The notes under the pieces were generated by a model that saw only the letters and a program-made list of their open reading frames with translations, was not told where the DNA came from and made no database searches. This document shows, piece by piece, positions 17,702 to 26,639 of a stretch of 64,000 nucleotides of DNA. A program made the position numbers and the translations under genes. Numbering within the stretch: position 1 is the first letter of the stretch; every line of letters starts with the position of its first letter. The stretch comes from Clostridium sp. AM34-11AC (GTDB lineage Bacteria; Bacillota; Clostridia; Lachnospirales; Lachnospiraceae), in the NCBI RefSeq assembly GCF_003435375.1, contig NZ_QWGL01000011.1, forward strand, positions 1 through 64,000, in the 5' to 3' direction.

Positions 17702-20700
17702 TTATATATCTTCGTCCAGCATACGAATGAGGTCTTCTCTCGTGATACTGCTGAGCGCTCCTGTTCCTTCCGTCACCACGGTATCCGCCAGATCCCGCTT
17801 CATCTCCTGAAGCTTCAGGATATTCTCCTCGATGGTGTGCTTCGTGATAAGTTTGAATACGGAGACCTGGTTCTCCTGTCCGATCCTGTGGGCGCGGTCT
17901 GTGGCCTGGTTCTGTGCCGCCACGTTCCACCACGGATCGTAGTGGATCACCACATCCGCCGCAGTGAGGTTTAATCCGGTTCCTCCGGCCTTCAGTGAGA
18001 TTAAGAACACCATCACATCGTCCTTCTGGAACGAAGACGCCATCTGCACGCGGTCCCGCTTCGGCGTGGAGCCGGTGAGCAGGTAGAACGGGATCTTCTC
18101 CTTCTTTAAGCGCTTCGCGATGATCTCAAGCATCGATGTAAACTGGGAGAACAGGAGGATCTTATGTCCCGCAGATGTTCCGTTTAAGAGAAGCTCCATA
18201 CAGGTATCGAGCTTCGCGGATCCACCTTTGTAGCCGTCAAAGCATAGAGACGGCTCGCAGCAGATCTGGCGCAGACGCATGAGCTCCGCGAGGATCTGCA
18301 TCCGCTCTTTTCCATAATCTCCGTCAGTTCCCTCCATGAGCTGTTCCTTTAAGGAAGCTGCCGCCGCCGTGTAGAGGTCTTTCTGTTCGCCCTCCATGTT
18401 GGAGTAGAGAACCGTCTCTAATTTATCCGGAAGTTCCTTTAAGACATCTTTCTTTAAACGCCTCAAAATAAACGGTCCCGTAAGCTTTTTTAACTGAACC
18501 AGGACATTTGGATCCTGATCCCTCACGATCGGCATCTCAAACGCACGCTTAAACTTCTGTGACGTGAATAAAAATCCCGGCATCAGGAAGTCAAAGATAC
18601 TCCAGAGTTCCCCAAGATGGTTCTCAATGGGTGTTCCTGTCAGGGCAAATCTCGTCTTTGCCGGAACAGCCTTCACGGATTTCGCTGCCTGTGTGGAGGA
18701 ATTCTTGATGTACTGGGCCTCGTCAATGATCTCGAAGCGGAATTCCTTTTCATGGTACCAGAGAATATCGCGCTTTAAGAGGTCGTAGGACGTAATGATC
18801 ACATCCGGGCGCTCCTTCTCATAAGCTGCGAACATCTCCTCGCGCTCTGCCTGGTTCCCCGCCGCCGTCATGATCTTAAGCTCCGGGGCGAACTGGGCAA
18901 ACTCGTTCTCCCAGTTGTATACCAGGGATGCCGGACACACCACGAGAGACGTGCCGCCGTTCTCTGCCTTTTCATCCAGCAAAAGGGCGATGACCTGGAT
19001 CGTCTTTCCCAGACCCATCTCGTCCGCAAGGATTCCGCCGAAGCCGTAGGCATCCAGGCTCTTTAACCATCGGTAGCCCACCTTCTGGTAGCTTCGAAGC
19101 GTCGATGCAAGGCGTTTCGGTATCTCATAATCGCTGTCCTCCACGTCCTTCATGCCACGGACCACAGCCTTGAACAGCTGGTCGCGGTACACGCTGACGC
19201 TCTTATCCTCTTTTAACGCCGCGTCCAGGAACATAGCGCGGTATGCAGGGAGTTTTATCGTGTCGGAACCCACAAGTTCCTTCGCGACACCGAGCTGTTC
19301 CGCGATCTTTGCGACCGTGAGAAGTCCGCCATCCCCCAGAGTCAGGAAATCGCCGTTCTTCATCCGGTAAAAGCTCTTTTTCTTTCCGTAAGCCGCCAGC
19401 ACCGCAGCGAGTTCTTCCCGCGGAAGCGCCCCAGTGTCTACCTCAAGTTCCAGCCATCTTCCCAGCGTCCGTACCTGGACCGATGTGCTCACCGGCGGCA
19501 GGACGCGGATCTTCTTGAAGGACTCGGACACGAACACATCCCCGGTATCCATGAATTTCTTCATGCCCTCGGAGATCAGACGATATACCGCCTCATCGTC
19601 ATTCTTGATCACGAGGTTTCCGGATCCGTCTTCCGTATACTTAAAGTAGGTGGTGATCAGCTGGCTCACCTTGAATTCTCCCGGGACATCCCGGCAGATC
19701 TCTTTCGGGACATTCTCGTCCGCCAGCGGGTGAAAGGAGAAATCGCCGTAGGCGAGCTCTGGACGCAGGGTGACGGTTCCAGCGGCATCGCTGTCAAAAT
19801 AGAAGGAGGCCTTCAATTCCTTCGGGCGGTAGCTCTCGAGATCCACGCCCTCGGAGCGGATCAGTCCGAAAGGCTCCAGCTTTCTCAAAACTCTCTCATA
19901 AAAGAGCGGCATGTCCCGGTCATTGACGGAAACTTCATTTTCCGCGTCAAGCCCCATGACCATGTATTCCATGAATACGGTCAGGCACTCCGTGTAGTCT
20001 GGATCGCAGCGGCAGATCGATTCCTGGTCCGCGATAAATAAGGACTTTTCACCGGAAAAGGCCATAATGTCCTTGTCAACAGTGACCTTGATTCCGTCCC
20101 GTCCCTCTTTCTTTACAACAGCGGTAAATGTAGGATTTTCCCGTTTTACCGTCAGCATTCTCTTTTTCTTCCGGTAATCCTCACACTCGATGGTCTGACT
20201 GTCCATGATGGCAAAGAACCGCTCTCGTCCGGCTTTTCCCAGGATCAGTTCTTTTAACGCCGGCTCTGCTTCCATGGAAAACCGGCCGCTTCCGCGGTAC
20301 TGTTCCCTGAAGAAACCGACGCGCTCCATGATGAGAAGCGCCAACGCCCGGCTCTCCTCATCAAAAGCCTGAAGACTGTGATGGAACGCCAGCCCTTTTC
20401 CGTACTGGACAAGGCTCATGGTTTCCATCGCCTTCGCGAAGGCTGTCAAATCCTTCACCGGGTACTGTTTTTCACGGCCCACCGTGAAGCGGACCCGCAC
20501 CTGGTCTCTTGAGATCGTAACGATAGGGATCAGACGGTAATGTCCCTCCTCGGAGGCCCCCATGATCCGGCTCACCTCGCGGTTCGTGTACTCCCGGACC
20601 ATAAACCGGACTTTCTGGGATGTGGAGACCGGATGTTTCGACTCCCTGCTCTCTCTCCGGAGCCATTCCGCAAGCAGGGCATGGGCATGCGGGCACATGG

Positions 20701-20908
20701 GGATCCCGTCGGGTCCCTGTGTGCAGGATACTCCGCAAAAGCCGAGATTTCTTCCCGTTTTACTGATATGCGAACAAGAGTAGTCAAAATTCTGACTACC
20801 CTTGCGCAGGATACGGACACGGTATTCATCCTCCCCGTCCATGACGGTTCCCCTGATCTCTGTCTCGCCTTTCCAGAAGGTTTCGGCAGTAAGTTCCGTT
20901 ACTTCCAT
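17702..20908 (-). CDS. SNF2-family DEAD/DEAH-box helicase with SWIM zinc finger
   Basis: A 1068-residue Swi2/Snf2 ATPase. The N-terminal SWIM-type zinc finger is at ~45-80 (CSHISKTGRNLGFCGVSC, MCPHAHALL). The helicase half contains DEMGLGKTIQ (~630), DEAQ (~731), LTGTPIENHLGELWSIFDFL and the C-terminal ALKAGGTGLNLTAADVVIHY and DRAHRIGQ (~1009). This bacterial architecture translocates on DNA or displaces proteins; no nuclease domain is attached and its role in clostridia is not established. It lies downstream of argS, separated by three hairpins, and upstream of the carboxypeptidase. Confidence 0.9.
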   Translation of the reverse strand: MEVTELTAETFWKGETEIRGTVMDGEDEYRVRILRKGSQNFDYSCSHISKTGRNLGFCGVSCTQGPDGIPMCPHAHALLAEWLRRESRESKHPVSTSQKVRFMVREYTNREVSRIMGASEEGHYRLIPIVTISRDQVRVRFTVGREKQYPVKDLTAFAKAMETMSLVQYGKGLAFHHSLQAFDEESRALALLIMERVGFFREQYRGSGRFSMEAEPALKELILGKAGRERFFAIMDSQTIECEDYRKKKRMLTVKRENPTFTAVVKKEGRDGIKVTVDKDIMAFSGEKSLFIADQESICRCDPDYTECLTVFMEYMVMGLDAENEVSVNDRDMPLFYERVLRKLEPFGLIRSEGVDLESYRPKELKASFYFDSDAAGTVTLRPELAYGDFSFHPLADENVPKEICRDVPGEFKVSQLITTYFKYTEDGSGNLVIKNDDEAVYRLISEGMKKFMDTGDVFVSESFKKIRVLPPVSTSVQVRTLGRWLELEVDTGALPREELAAVLAAYGKKKSFYRMKNGDFLTLGDGGLLTVAKIAEQLGVAKELVGSDTIKLPAYRAMFLDAALKEDKSVSVYRDQLFKAVVRGMKDVEDSDYEIPKRLASTLRSYQKVGYRWLKSLDAYGFGGILADEMGLGKTIQVIALLLDEKAENGGTSLVVCPASLVYNWENEFAQFAPELKIMTAAGNQAEREEMFAAYEKERPDVIITSYDLLKRDILWYHEKEFRFEIIDEAQYIKNSSTQAAKSVKAVPAKTRFALTGTPIENHLGELWSIFDFLMPGFLFTSQKFKRAFEMPIVRDQDPNVLVQLKKLTGPFILRRLKKDVLKELPDKLETVLYSNMEGEQKDLYTAAAASLKEQLMEGTDGDYGKERMQILAELMRLRQICCEPSLCFDGYKGGSAKLDTCMELLLNGTSAGHKILLFSQFTSMLEIIAKRLKKEKIPFYLLTGSTPKRDRVQMASSFQKDDVMVFLISLKAGGTGLNLTAADVVIHYDPWWNVAAQNQATDRAHRIGQENQVSVFKLITKHTIEENILKLQEMKRDLADTVVTEGTGALSSITREDLIRMLDEDI

Positions 20909-20955
20909 ATCATTCCGTCCCCCCGGTTTGTTTTATTGCTTTCCAGCCCTGAAAC

Positions 20956-21100
20956 GGATCGTTCCGCACTTCGTGCTCCCACGATCCTAACTTCATTCGC
21001 AATCCAGCCTGTCGGCTTACTTGCTCATGAAGTTTTGCCTGTCATATGTCTATGCATCTGTGCAGGCAAGCCTGCCCTTCTGCATAGCCGCATGACAGGC
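20956..21100. repeat. three consecutive multi-segment hairpins between argS and the SNF2 gene
   Basis: Hairpin A (20956-20987): GGATCGT/ACGATCC with inner GCAC/GTGC. Hairpin B (20991-21032): CTTCAT/ATGAAG, then GCAA/TTGC, then AGCC/GGCT. Hairpin C (21037-21100): GCCTGTCAT/ATGACAGGC, CTATGCA/TGCATAG, GCAGGC/GCCTGC. In each, short perfect stems alternate with small internal loops. No U-run follows, so they are not ordinary terminators. The sequences differ but the design matches the blocks at 11.0 and 40.6 kb. Confidence 0.75.
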
Positions 21101-21107
21101 TGTTTCA

Positions 21108-22874
21108 TCACATCCGTTCCGGTGCGCTGAATCCCAGAACGTTAATGCATGTCATTAACACATCACGTGTTAACGTAACAAGGCTGATGTACCCCGCCTG
21201 TTTCTTCCTGTCTTCCTCAGCGATGATCTTCGTCTCATGATAGAAGTGATTTAACGCATTTGAGAGTTCGTAAATGTAAGCGCAGATCTTATGCGGCGCA
21301 AGCTCCTCGAAGCAGGTAAGCATCACATCGCTGTACCGGGAAAGAGCGAGCATCAAGGTCTTCTCCGGCTCAGCAGACGATGGAAGGATCTCGCCGCTCT
21401 CTGTATTTTCACAGGTATCACTGTATTTCTTTAAGATGGAGTTGATTCTCGCGATCGTGTAGAGAACATACGGACCTGTATTTCCCTCAAAGGAAGTAAA
21501 TCTGTCGATATCGAAGACATAGTCCTTTGTGGCCTGGTTAGAGAGATCGCCGTATTTTAAGGCAGCGAGACCTACGATCTCAGCCGTTTTTTTCGCCTCA
21601 TCCTCAGAAACGGTACGGTTCTCCATGATACGGTTGTAAGCCGCCTCATCGATATCCGCGATCAGGTTCTCAAGACGCATAACGCCGCCTTCTCTCGTCT
21701 TAAACGGCTTTCCGTCCTTTCCATTCATGGTACCGAAGCCGACAAAATCCATCTTCCGGTCTGCCGGAACGATCCCTGCCTTCTTTGCGACACGGAAGAC
21801 CTGTGTGAAGTGGAGTTCCTGGCGCTTATCTACGACATAGATATAGTGGTCCGGTTTGAAATCTTCTTCTCTCTCAACGATGGTCGCAAGGTCGGAAGTC
21901 GCGTAGAGGGCCGCGCCATCGGATTTTCTTACGATACACGGCGGAAGCTCCTTGGTATCGGTCGGCTCGGCGATATCAACAACGAGAGCACCCTGGCTCT
22001 CATATGCAAGTCCTTTATCCTGGAGGTCCTTGATCAGGCCCGGGATATACGGCTGCGCGTCGCTCTCACCTTTCCACAGGTCGAAATCCACGTCAAGGTT
22101 TGCGTAGTTTCTCTTTAAATCTTTTAAGGAAACATTCATGATATGCTTCCAGATCGCACGGTACGGCGCGTATCCGCTCTGAAGCTTGAAGGTCGCCTCC
22201 TGGGCGCGCTCCTTGAATGCCTCGTCAACCTTGGATTTTCCGCTGGCTGCCGGGTAGATCTCCTCAAGCTCAGAGATCGTAAACGGCGCTTCCTCCGGAT
22301 ACTCTCCGGTAAAGCTCTCGTCAAAGTACGGAAGTTCCGGCTTTCTGTCCTTTAATTCCTCGATGATAAGACCCATCTGGAGTCCCCAGTCACCGAGATG
22401 AACGTCTCCGATGACCTTGTGGCCCACAAATCGTCCCATACGCTTTAACGCCTCACCGATCACCGCGGAACGGAGATGTCCGACGTGGAGCGGCTTTGCG
22501 ACGTTTGCTCCGCCGTAGTCGATAACGATTGTCTCCGGCTTCTCGACCTCGTCCATTCCGAGCTTCTTTGCACCCTTCATTCCGTTCATGTAGCCGGAAA
22601 GGAAAGCCGGGTCTAATTTCAAGTTGATGAATCCCGGCATAACGGCATTCACTTCTTCAAATACTTCGCTGTCTTTTAACTGTTCTACTACACCGTTCGC
22701 GATATCGATCGGTTTCTTTTTATATGTCTTTGCGGCTGCCATCGCGCCGTTGCACTGGTATTCGCAGAGATCCGGGCGGTTGGACAGAGTCACTTTCGCA
22801 AAGTTCTCATCGTAACCGTTCGCCGCAAAAGCTTTTTTCATCTCATCCGTGATGATATCCAGAATTTTTTTCAT
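21108..22874 (-). CDS. argS: arginyl-tRNA synthetase
   Basis: A 588-residue class Ia synthetase that charges tRNA-Arg. An N-terminal Add-1 domain precedes the catalytic signature GGANVAKPLHVGHLRSAVIG (HVGH variant of HIGH). MNGKDGKPFKTREGGVMRL marks the region replacing KMSKS in ArgRS. The C-terminal DALR anticodon-binding domain has TSFEGNTGPYVLYTIARINS and ALNHFYHE, ending RDVLMTCINVLGFSAPERM. The ATG at 22874 is preceded by AAAAAAGGAG; a more upstream in-frame start lacks a site. I see no T-box upstream. Confidence 0.95.
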   Translation of the reverse strand: MKKILDIITDEMKKAFAANGYDENFAKVTLSNRPDLCEYQCNGAMAAAKTYKKKPIDIANGVVEQLKDSEVFEEVNAVMPGFINLKLDPAFLSGYMNGMKGAKKLGMDEVEKPETIVIDYGGANVAKPLHVGHLRSAVIGEALKRMGRFVGHKVIGDVHLGDWGLQMGLIIEELKDRKPELPYFDESFTGEYPEEAPFTISELEEIYPAASGKSKVDEAFKERAQEATFKLQSGYAPYRAIWKHIMNVSLKDLKRNYANLDVDFDLWKGESDAQPYIPGLIKDLQDKGLAYESQGALVVDIAEPTDTKELPPCIVRKSDGAALYATSDLATIVEREEDFKPDHYIYVVDKRQELHFTQVFRVAKKAGIVPADRKMDFVGFGTMNGKDGKPFKTREGGVMRLENLIADIDEAAYNRIMENRTVSEDEAKKTAEIVGLAALKYGDLSNQATKDYVFDIDRFTSFEGNTGPYVLYTIARINSILKKYSDTCENTESGEILPSSAEPEKTLMLALSRYSDVMLTCFEELAPHKICAYIYELSNALNHFYHETKIIAEEDRKKQAGYISLVTLTRDVLMTCINVLGFSAPERM

Positions 22875-23218
22875 CTGATTTTCTCCTTTTTTAGCGTGCC
22901 AGTCTGCATCATTTTCCCGCGCCATACCAAAAACATGGCAATTGCAGACACAGACTTATACAGTAACTATCATTATACCGTATCGCGGTAGAAAAATCCA
23001 TAGTTCTGTTGATATTTTTGTTATCGCCCACGCATGACATAAACAGGAACCGATCCTGCCGATAGTTCGAATTTCAACGCGACAAAACCCACGACTGTCA
23101 CTGGATTATACGGCATTTTCACTCCAGAAACCTCCTGCCCGTGTGCAGAAAGAAATAGGAGCTGTTTTCGGTTATGGTCTGAACACGTCATGGGCAGGCA
23201 TATTGGGGAGGAACAGAG
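22875..23218. other. argS upstream intergenic region
   Basis: About 340 bp without a gene. A minus-strand TATAAT (complement of 22972-22977), with a poor -35 TGGATT 17 bp away, is the likely argS promoter. Also visible are CAGGA/TCCTG near 23041-23055 and a long imperfect hairpin, CCTGCCC (about 23135) against GGGCAGG (about 23195), which includes TGT/ACA pairs next to the stem. I find no T-box sequence (no AGGGTGG-type motif on the minus strand) and no riboswitch I can name. Confidence 0.45.
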
Positions 23219-23251
23219 AACTGCCAGGTTTCAATGAGAGACCTGGCAGTT
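23219..23251. terminator. stem-loop downstream of metH
   Basis: AACTGCCAGGT (23219-23229) pairs perfectly with ACCTGGCAGTT (23241-23251), an 11-bp stem with an 11-nt loop, 20 bp after the metH stop. There is no clear U-run, so it may act as a 3'-end stabiliser or processed terminator. Confidence 0.55.
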
Positions 23252-23270
23252 GAAAATATCATCTTATCTT

Positions 23271-25763
23271 TTACGCTTCCCCGATCACGCTCGTCGCGAA
23301 ATTCACTGATGCCATCGCGTCCTTACAATAGGTATCCGCCCCGATGGCATCTGCATACTCCTGTGTCAGGACTGCACCGCCAACCATGACCTTCACCCAT
23401 GGTGCATCCTTCCGGAGCGCCTTGATGGTGTCCTCCATTGCCGGAACCGTTGTCGTCATGAGGGCACTGAGTCCCACCACCGGCACGTGCTCCTTCACCG
23501 CCGCTTCCACGATGGTCTCTGGCGGCACATCGCGTCCGAGATCCATCACGTCAAAACTGTAGTTCTCCAGAAGGACCTTTACGATATTCTTTCCGATATC
23601 GTGAATATCGCCTTTAACTGTGGCGAGGATCACTTTTCCCTTTTTCTCCTGAACCTCACCGCTGGCCTCCATGGACTCCTTCACGACGGCGAACGCTGCC
23701 TTCGCCGCCTCCGCACTCATCAAAAGCTGCGGGAGGAACACGGTTCCGGCTTCAAAGCCTTTTCCTACCTCGTCGAGGGCCGGAATCATATCCGTATTGA
23801 TGAGCTCTAAGGCATCCGTGTCCTTCAAGGCGAGTTTCGCTGCATCGGCTGCCGCCTGAGACATTCCCTTTACAATGCTCTTTTTTAACGCAGATCCGGT
23901 ATCTGCCGCGCCTGTGCCTGTGCCGGACGTATTTCCGGCCCCATTGCTGTTTCCTGCGCCTGCCGCTCCACTCACCCAGGCTGCCTGGTTCACCGCCGCC
24001 GCCTTTAAGATCTCTTTCTGTCTCTTCTTCTCCGCTTCCTTCGGACCATAGATTCCCACATATCCCGCGCAGTTCTCATCCTGAGCTGACAGCACAAGGA
24101 AGCTGTCATAGGCCTGCATCATGGCTTCCAGATTCGGATTCACGATCCCCGCAGAAAGTCCGTTCTGCATTGCGAGAAGGAAGAAAGAAGAGTTGATGTT
24201 CTCACGCATCGGAAGGCCGAAGGACACGTTGGAGACACCGAGGACTGTCTTTCCTCCAAGCTCATCCCGCACTCTTCTCACGGTCTCCAGCGTTGTGAGC
24301 GCCCCGTTCTTATCGGAGCTCACCGCCATGCAGAGACAGTCCACGAGAATATCCTTTTTCGGGATCCCGTAGGATGCCGCTGTCTCGTATATCTTTCTCG
24401 CAACAGCAAGTCGTCCGTCCGCCGTCTCCGGAATTCCGTTCTCATCGAGAGCCAGAGCAACCACCACACCGCCATAATGCTTTACCAGCGGGAAGATCTG
24501 CTCCATGACCTCTTTCTTTCCGTTTACCGAGTTGATCAGCGGTTTTCCGTTGTAGATCCTGAGCGCCCGCTTCATGGCCACCGGGTCGGAGGTGTCGATC
24601 TGAAGAGGCAGATCCAGAACACCCTGAAGTTCCTTTACCACATCCACCATCATCTGGGGTTCATCGATCCCCGGAAGTCCCACATTGACATCCAGAACAT
24701 CGGCGCGGCTCTCCTGCTGGGCAACACCCATGGATAAAATATAGGTCAGATCCTTATCCTTCAACGCCTGCTTGAATTTCGGCTTTCCCGTCGGGTTGAT
24801 CCGCTCCCCGATCAGGATCGGTCTGCCGCCGAATGTCACCGCGTGGGAGTAGGAGGAGATCACCGTGCGGTTTTTGTCCGTAATTTCACAGACAGGAATA
24901 TCATCGCAGGCAAGCTTTGTCTTATGGATGTGTTCCGGTGTCGTTCCGCAGCAGCCGCCGAGTACCGTCGCCCCGTTTCTCGCCATCTCCTGCATCGCCG
25001 TGGCAAACTCATCGGCATCGATGTCGTAAACGGTCTTTCCGCCCTCGCTTCTCGGCAGTCCCGCATTTGGGTTGACGAGGATCGGGGAGGAGGACACCTT
25101 CGCCATATCTCTCATAAACGGCAGCAGCTGGATCGGCCCGAGACCACAGTTTAAACCGATCACATCGGCTCCCAGTCCCTCTAAGAGTGCCGTCACAGAC
25201 TCCACGTTGCCCCCGGTCAGCATTTTTCCCTTTTCATCCAGCGTGACGGTCGCAAATACCGGCAGATCACTGTTCTCCTTCGCCGCCAGGACTGCCGCTT
25301 TCAGCTCATATCCGTCGCCCATGGTCTCGATGATCACAAGATCCGCGCCAGCCGCTTTTCCGATGAGGACTACCTCTTTATATGCCTCATAGGTGTCCTC
25401 AAACTCCAGATCACCGTATGGCTTTAAGAGTTTTCCCGTCGGTCCCATGTCCAGAGCCGCGTAACCATGTCCGGCCGCCGCGATGGCGTTTTTTGCATTT
25501 CGAACCGCCGCCGTCACGATCTCTTTTACGGAATATCCATCCTCCGCTTTAAATTTAAAATGGTTGGCGCCGAAGGTATTCGTCGTCACCACGTCAGATC
25601 CCGCATTGAGGTACTCCCTGTGGATCTCCGTGATGATCTCCGGTCTGGAAAGATTCCATGTTTCCGGGAGTTCGCCGGGCTTCAGACCCCGGGCCTGCAA
25701 AAGGCTTCCCATACCTCCGTCAAAATAAATTCGTCTCTCCTTCATCAGTTCCAGAATTCCCAT
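23271..25763 (-). CDS. metH: cobalamin-dependent methionine synthase (without activation domain)
   Basis: An 830-residue enzyme transferring methyl from methyltetrahydrofolate to homocysteine. Residues 1-290 are the homocysteine domain with zinc cysteines GLNCG (~203) and GGCCGTTPEH (~271). Then a pterin-binding domain (IGERINPTGKPKFKQALKDK, VDVVKELQGVLDLPLQID). Residues ~595-625 are an unusual Gly/Ala/Ser/Thr/Asn linker. The C-terminus is a cobalamin domain with DIHDIGKNIV (~717). The SAM-dependent reactivation domain is absent and encoded by the next gene upstream, 23 bp away, a common clostridial split. Confidence 0.94.
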   Translation of the reverse strand: MGILELMKERRIYFDGGMGSLLQARGLKPGELPETWNLSRPEIITEIHREYLNAGSDVVTTNTFGANHFKFKAEDGYSVKEIVTAAVRNAKNAIAAAGHGYAALDMGPTGKLLKPYGDLEFEDTYEAYKEVVLIGKAAGADLVIIETMGDGYELKAAVLAAKENSDLPVFATVTLDEKGKMLTGGNVESVTALLEGLGADVIGLNCGLGPIQLLPFMRDMAKVSSSPILVNPNAGLPRSEGGKTVYDIDADEFATAMQEMARNGATVLGGCCGTTPEHIHKTKLACDDIPVCEITDKNRTVISSYSHAVTFGGRPILIGERINPTGKPKFKQALKDKDLTYILSMGVAQQESRADVLDVNVGLPGIDEPQMMVDVVKELQGVLDLPLQIDTSDPVAMKRALRIYNGKPLINSVNGKKEVMEQIFPLVKHYGGVVVALALDENGIPETADGRLAVARKIYETAASYGIPKKDILVDCLCMAVSSDKNGALTTLETVRRVRDELGGKTVLGVSNVSFGLPMRENINSSFFLLAMQNGLSAGIVNPNLEAMMQAYDSFLVLSAQDENCAGYVGIYGPKEAEKKRQKEILKAAAVNQAAWVSGAAGAGNSNGAGNTSGTGTGAADTGSALKKSIVKGMSQAAADAAKLALKDTDALELINTDMIPALDEVGKGFEAGTVFLPQLLMSAEAAKAAFAVVKESMEASGEVQEKKGKVILATVKGDIHDIGKNIVKVLLENYSFDVMDLGRDVPPETIVEAAVKEHVPVVGLSALMTTTVPAMEDTIKALRKDAPWVKVMVGGAVLTQEYADAIGADTYCKDAMASVNFATSVIGEA

Positions 25764-25786
25764 GGCTCTCTCCTATCTTCTTCAAC

Positions 25787-26428
25787 TTATCTTCTGAACG
25801 CGCAGTCTTTCTTTCCGCACGCCTCGCAACCCTCGATCACACAGGCTGCCGGTGCCCGGCTCACCCCGATCACCGCCGTCACCGACTTCGACGGCATCAT
25901 CAGATAACCCTCTGTCAGTGTGATCCCGATCCGCTTTCCTGCCTCCAGTCCGTCAAGGATCTGTTTCTGGGCCGATAGCGGAAAATCTCCGTAACCCGGT
26001 GAAAATCTTGGTCTCAGATAAAGCCCTTTTTCCAGATACTCCTTTTTCCACATGGCATTCAGTTCATTGCAGTACGCCTCCACCATTGCGGCGGCAGCGG
26101 CCTGCATGACCACTGCTTTCGCGACAGAAAGCTTTCCGTACCGGGCGAGAAGTCTGTCTACCTCCGCCCCCACTGTGACCGCCATCACAAGCACGGAATC
26201 ACAGCCGGACAGGTTCTTTTTTAAGTTTGCGCTCTTTACCCGGAAGCAGCCGCCATCGACGGTTCCGTCCTCTTCCACAGAGAGCGGATACTCCCGCACA
26301 AGGTGCCTGAACTCCGCTGCGCGTTCCGCTTCCCGGATGCATTCCTCCAAAAGCCGTTCCGTCTCCGGATCCGGTTCATGTTTTCCAAGCCCCAGATATC
26401 GGAGCGCTTCTTTTCTGTCCGTTTGCAT
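25787..26428 (-). CDS. vitamin B12-dependent methionine synthase activation domain protein
   Basis: A 213-residue stand-alone Met_synt_B12 protein. Diagnostic residues are YLRPRFSPGYGDFPLSAQKQ, RIGITLTEGYLMMPSKSVTA and the C-terminal CVIEGCEACGKKDCAFRR with clustered cysteines. In E. coli MetH this module binds SAM and remethylates oxidised cobalamin; here it should act in trans on the downstream metH product. It is first in a two-gene operon behind a promoter with an 18-bp direct repeat. Confidence 0.9.
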   Translation of the reverse strand: MQTDRKEALRYLGLGKHEPDPETERLLEECIREAERAAEFRHLVREYPLSVEEDGTVDGGCFRVKSANLKKNLSGCDSVLVMAVTVGAEVDRLLARYGKLSVAKAVVMQAAAAAMVEAYCNELNAMWKKEYLEKGLYLRPRFSPGYGDFPLSAQKQILDGLEAGKRIGITLTEGYLMMPSKSVTAVIGVSRAPAACVIEGCEACGKKDCAFRR

Positions 26429-26450
26429 GATTTGAACGAGTTCCTTCCTT

Positions 26451-26505
26451 ATTATAATAGATCGTATAACCGGCAGTTAAGCTTCCCATAACCAGAGGTT
26501 AAACT
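26451..26505 (-). promoter_or_regulatory. metH operon promoter with tandem 18-bp direct repeat
   Basis: On the minus strand TTAACT (26480-26475), an 18-bp spacer and TATAAT (26456-26451) form a promoter 23 bp before the activation gene. ATAACCGGCAGTTAAGCT (26466-26483) and ATAACCAGAGGTTAAACT (26488-26505) are near-identical direct repeats 22 bp apart, two helical turns, overlapping the -35. A third related half-site (TCTGGTTATA, 26604-26613, inverted) lies just below the LysR gene. Confidence 0.6.
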
Positions 26506-26639
26506 ATTTCTCTTCCTATGATCTGTCCGCATATCCTTTCCCTGACAGATCTTTATCAGCATATCACGTCTGATCCGCCATCGTCCAATATATCCACCAT
26601 GTGTCTGGTTATAGGTTTTTCTTATTGCCATTCAGCATG

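Noticed and set aside
20540..21130. Long plus-strand open frame near the SNF2 start
   Set aside because: Antisense to the SNF2 gene and then through the hairpin block; composition is a shadow of the opposite strand.
22875..23270. T-box or other riboswitch upstream of argS
   Set aside because: No T-box core sequence on the minus strand and no recognisable conserved riboswitch core; only a promoter and loose hairpins.
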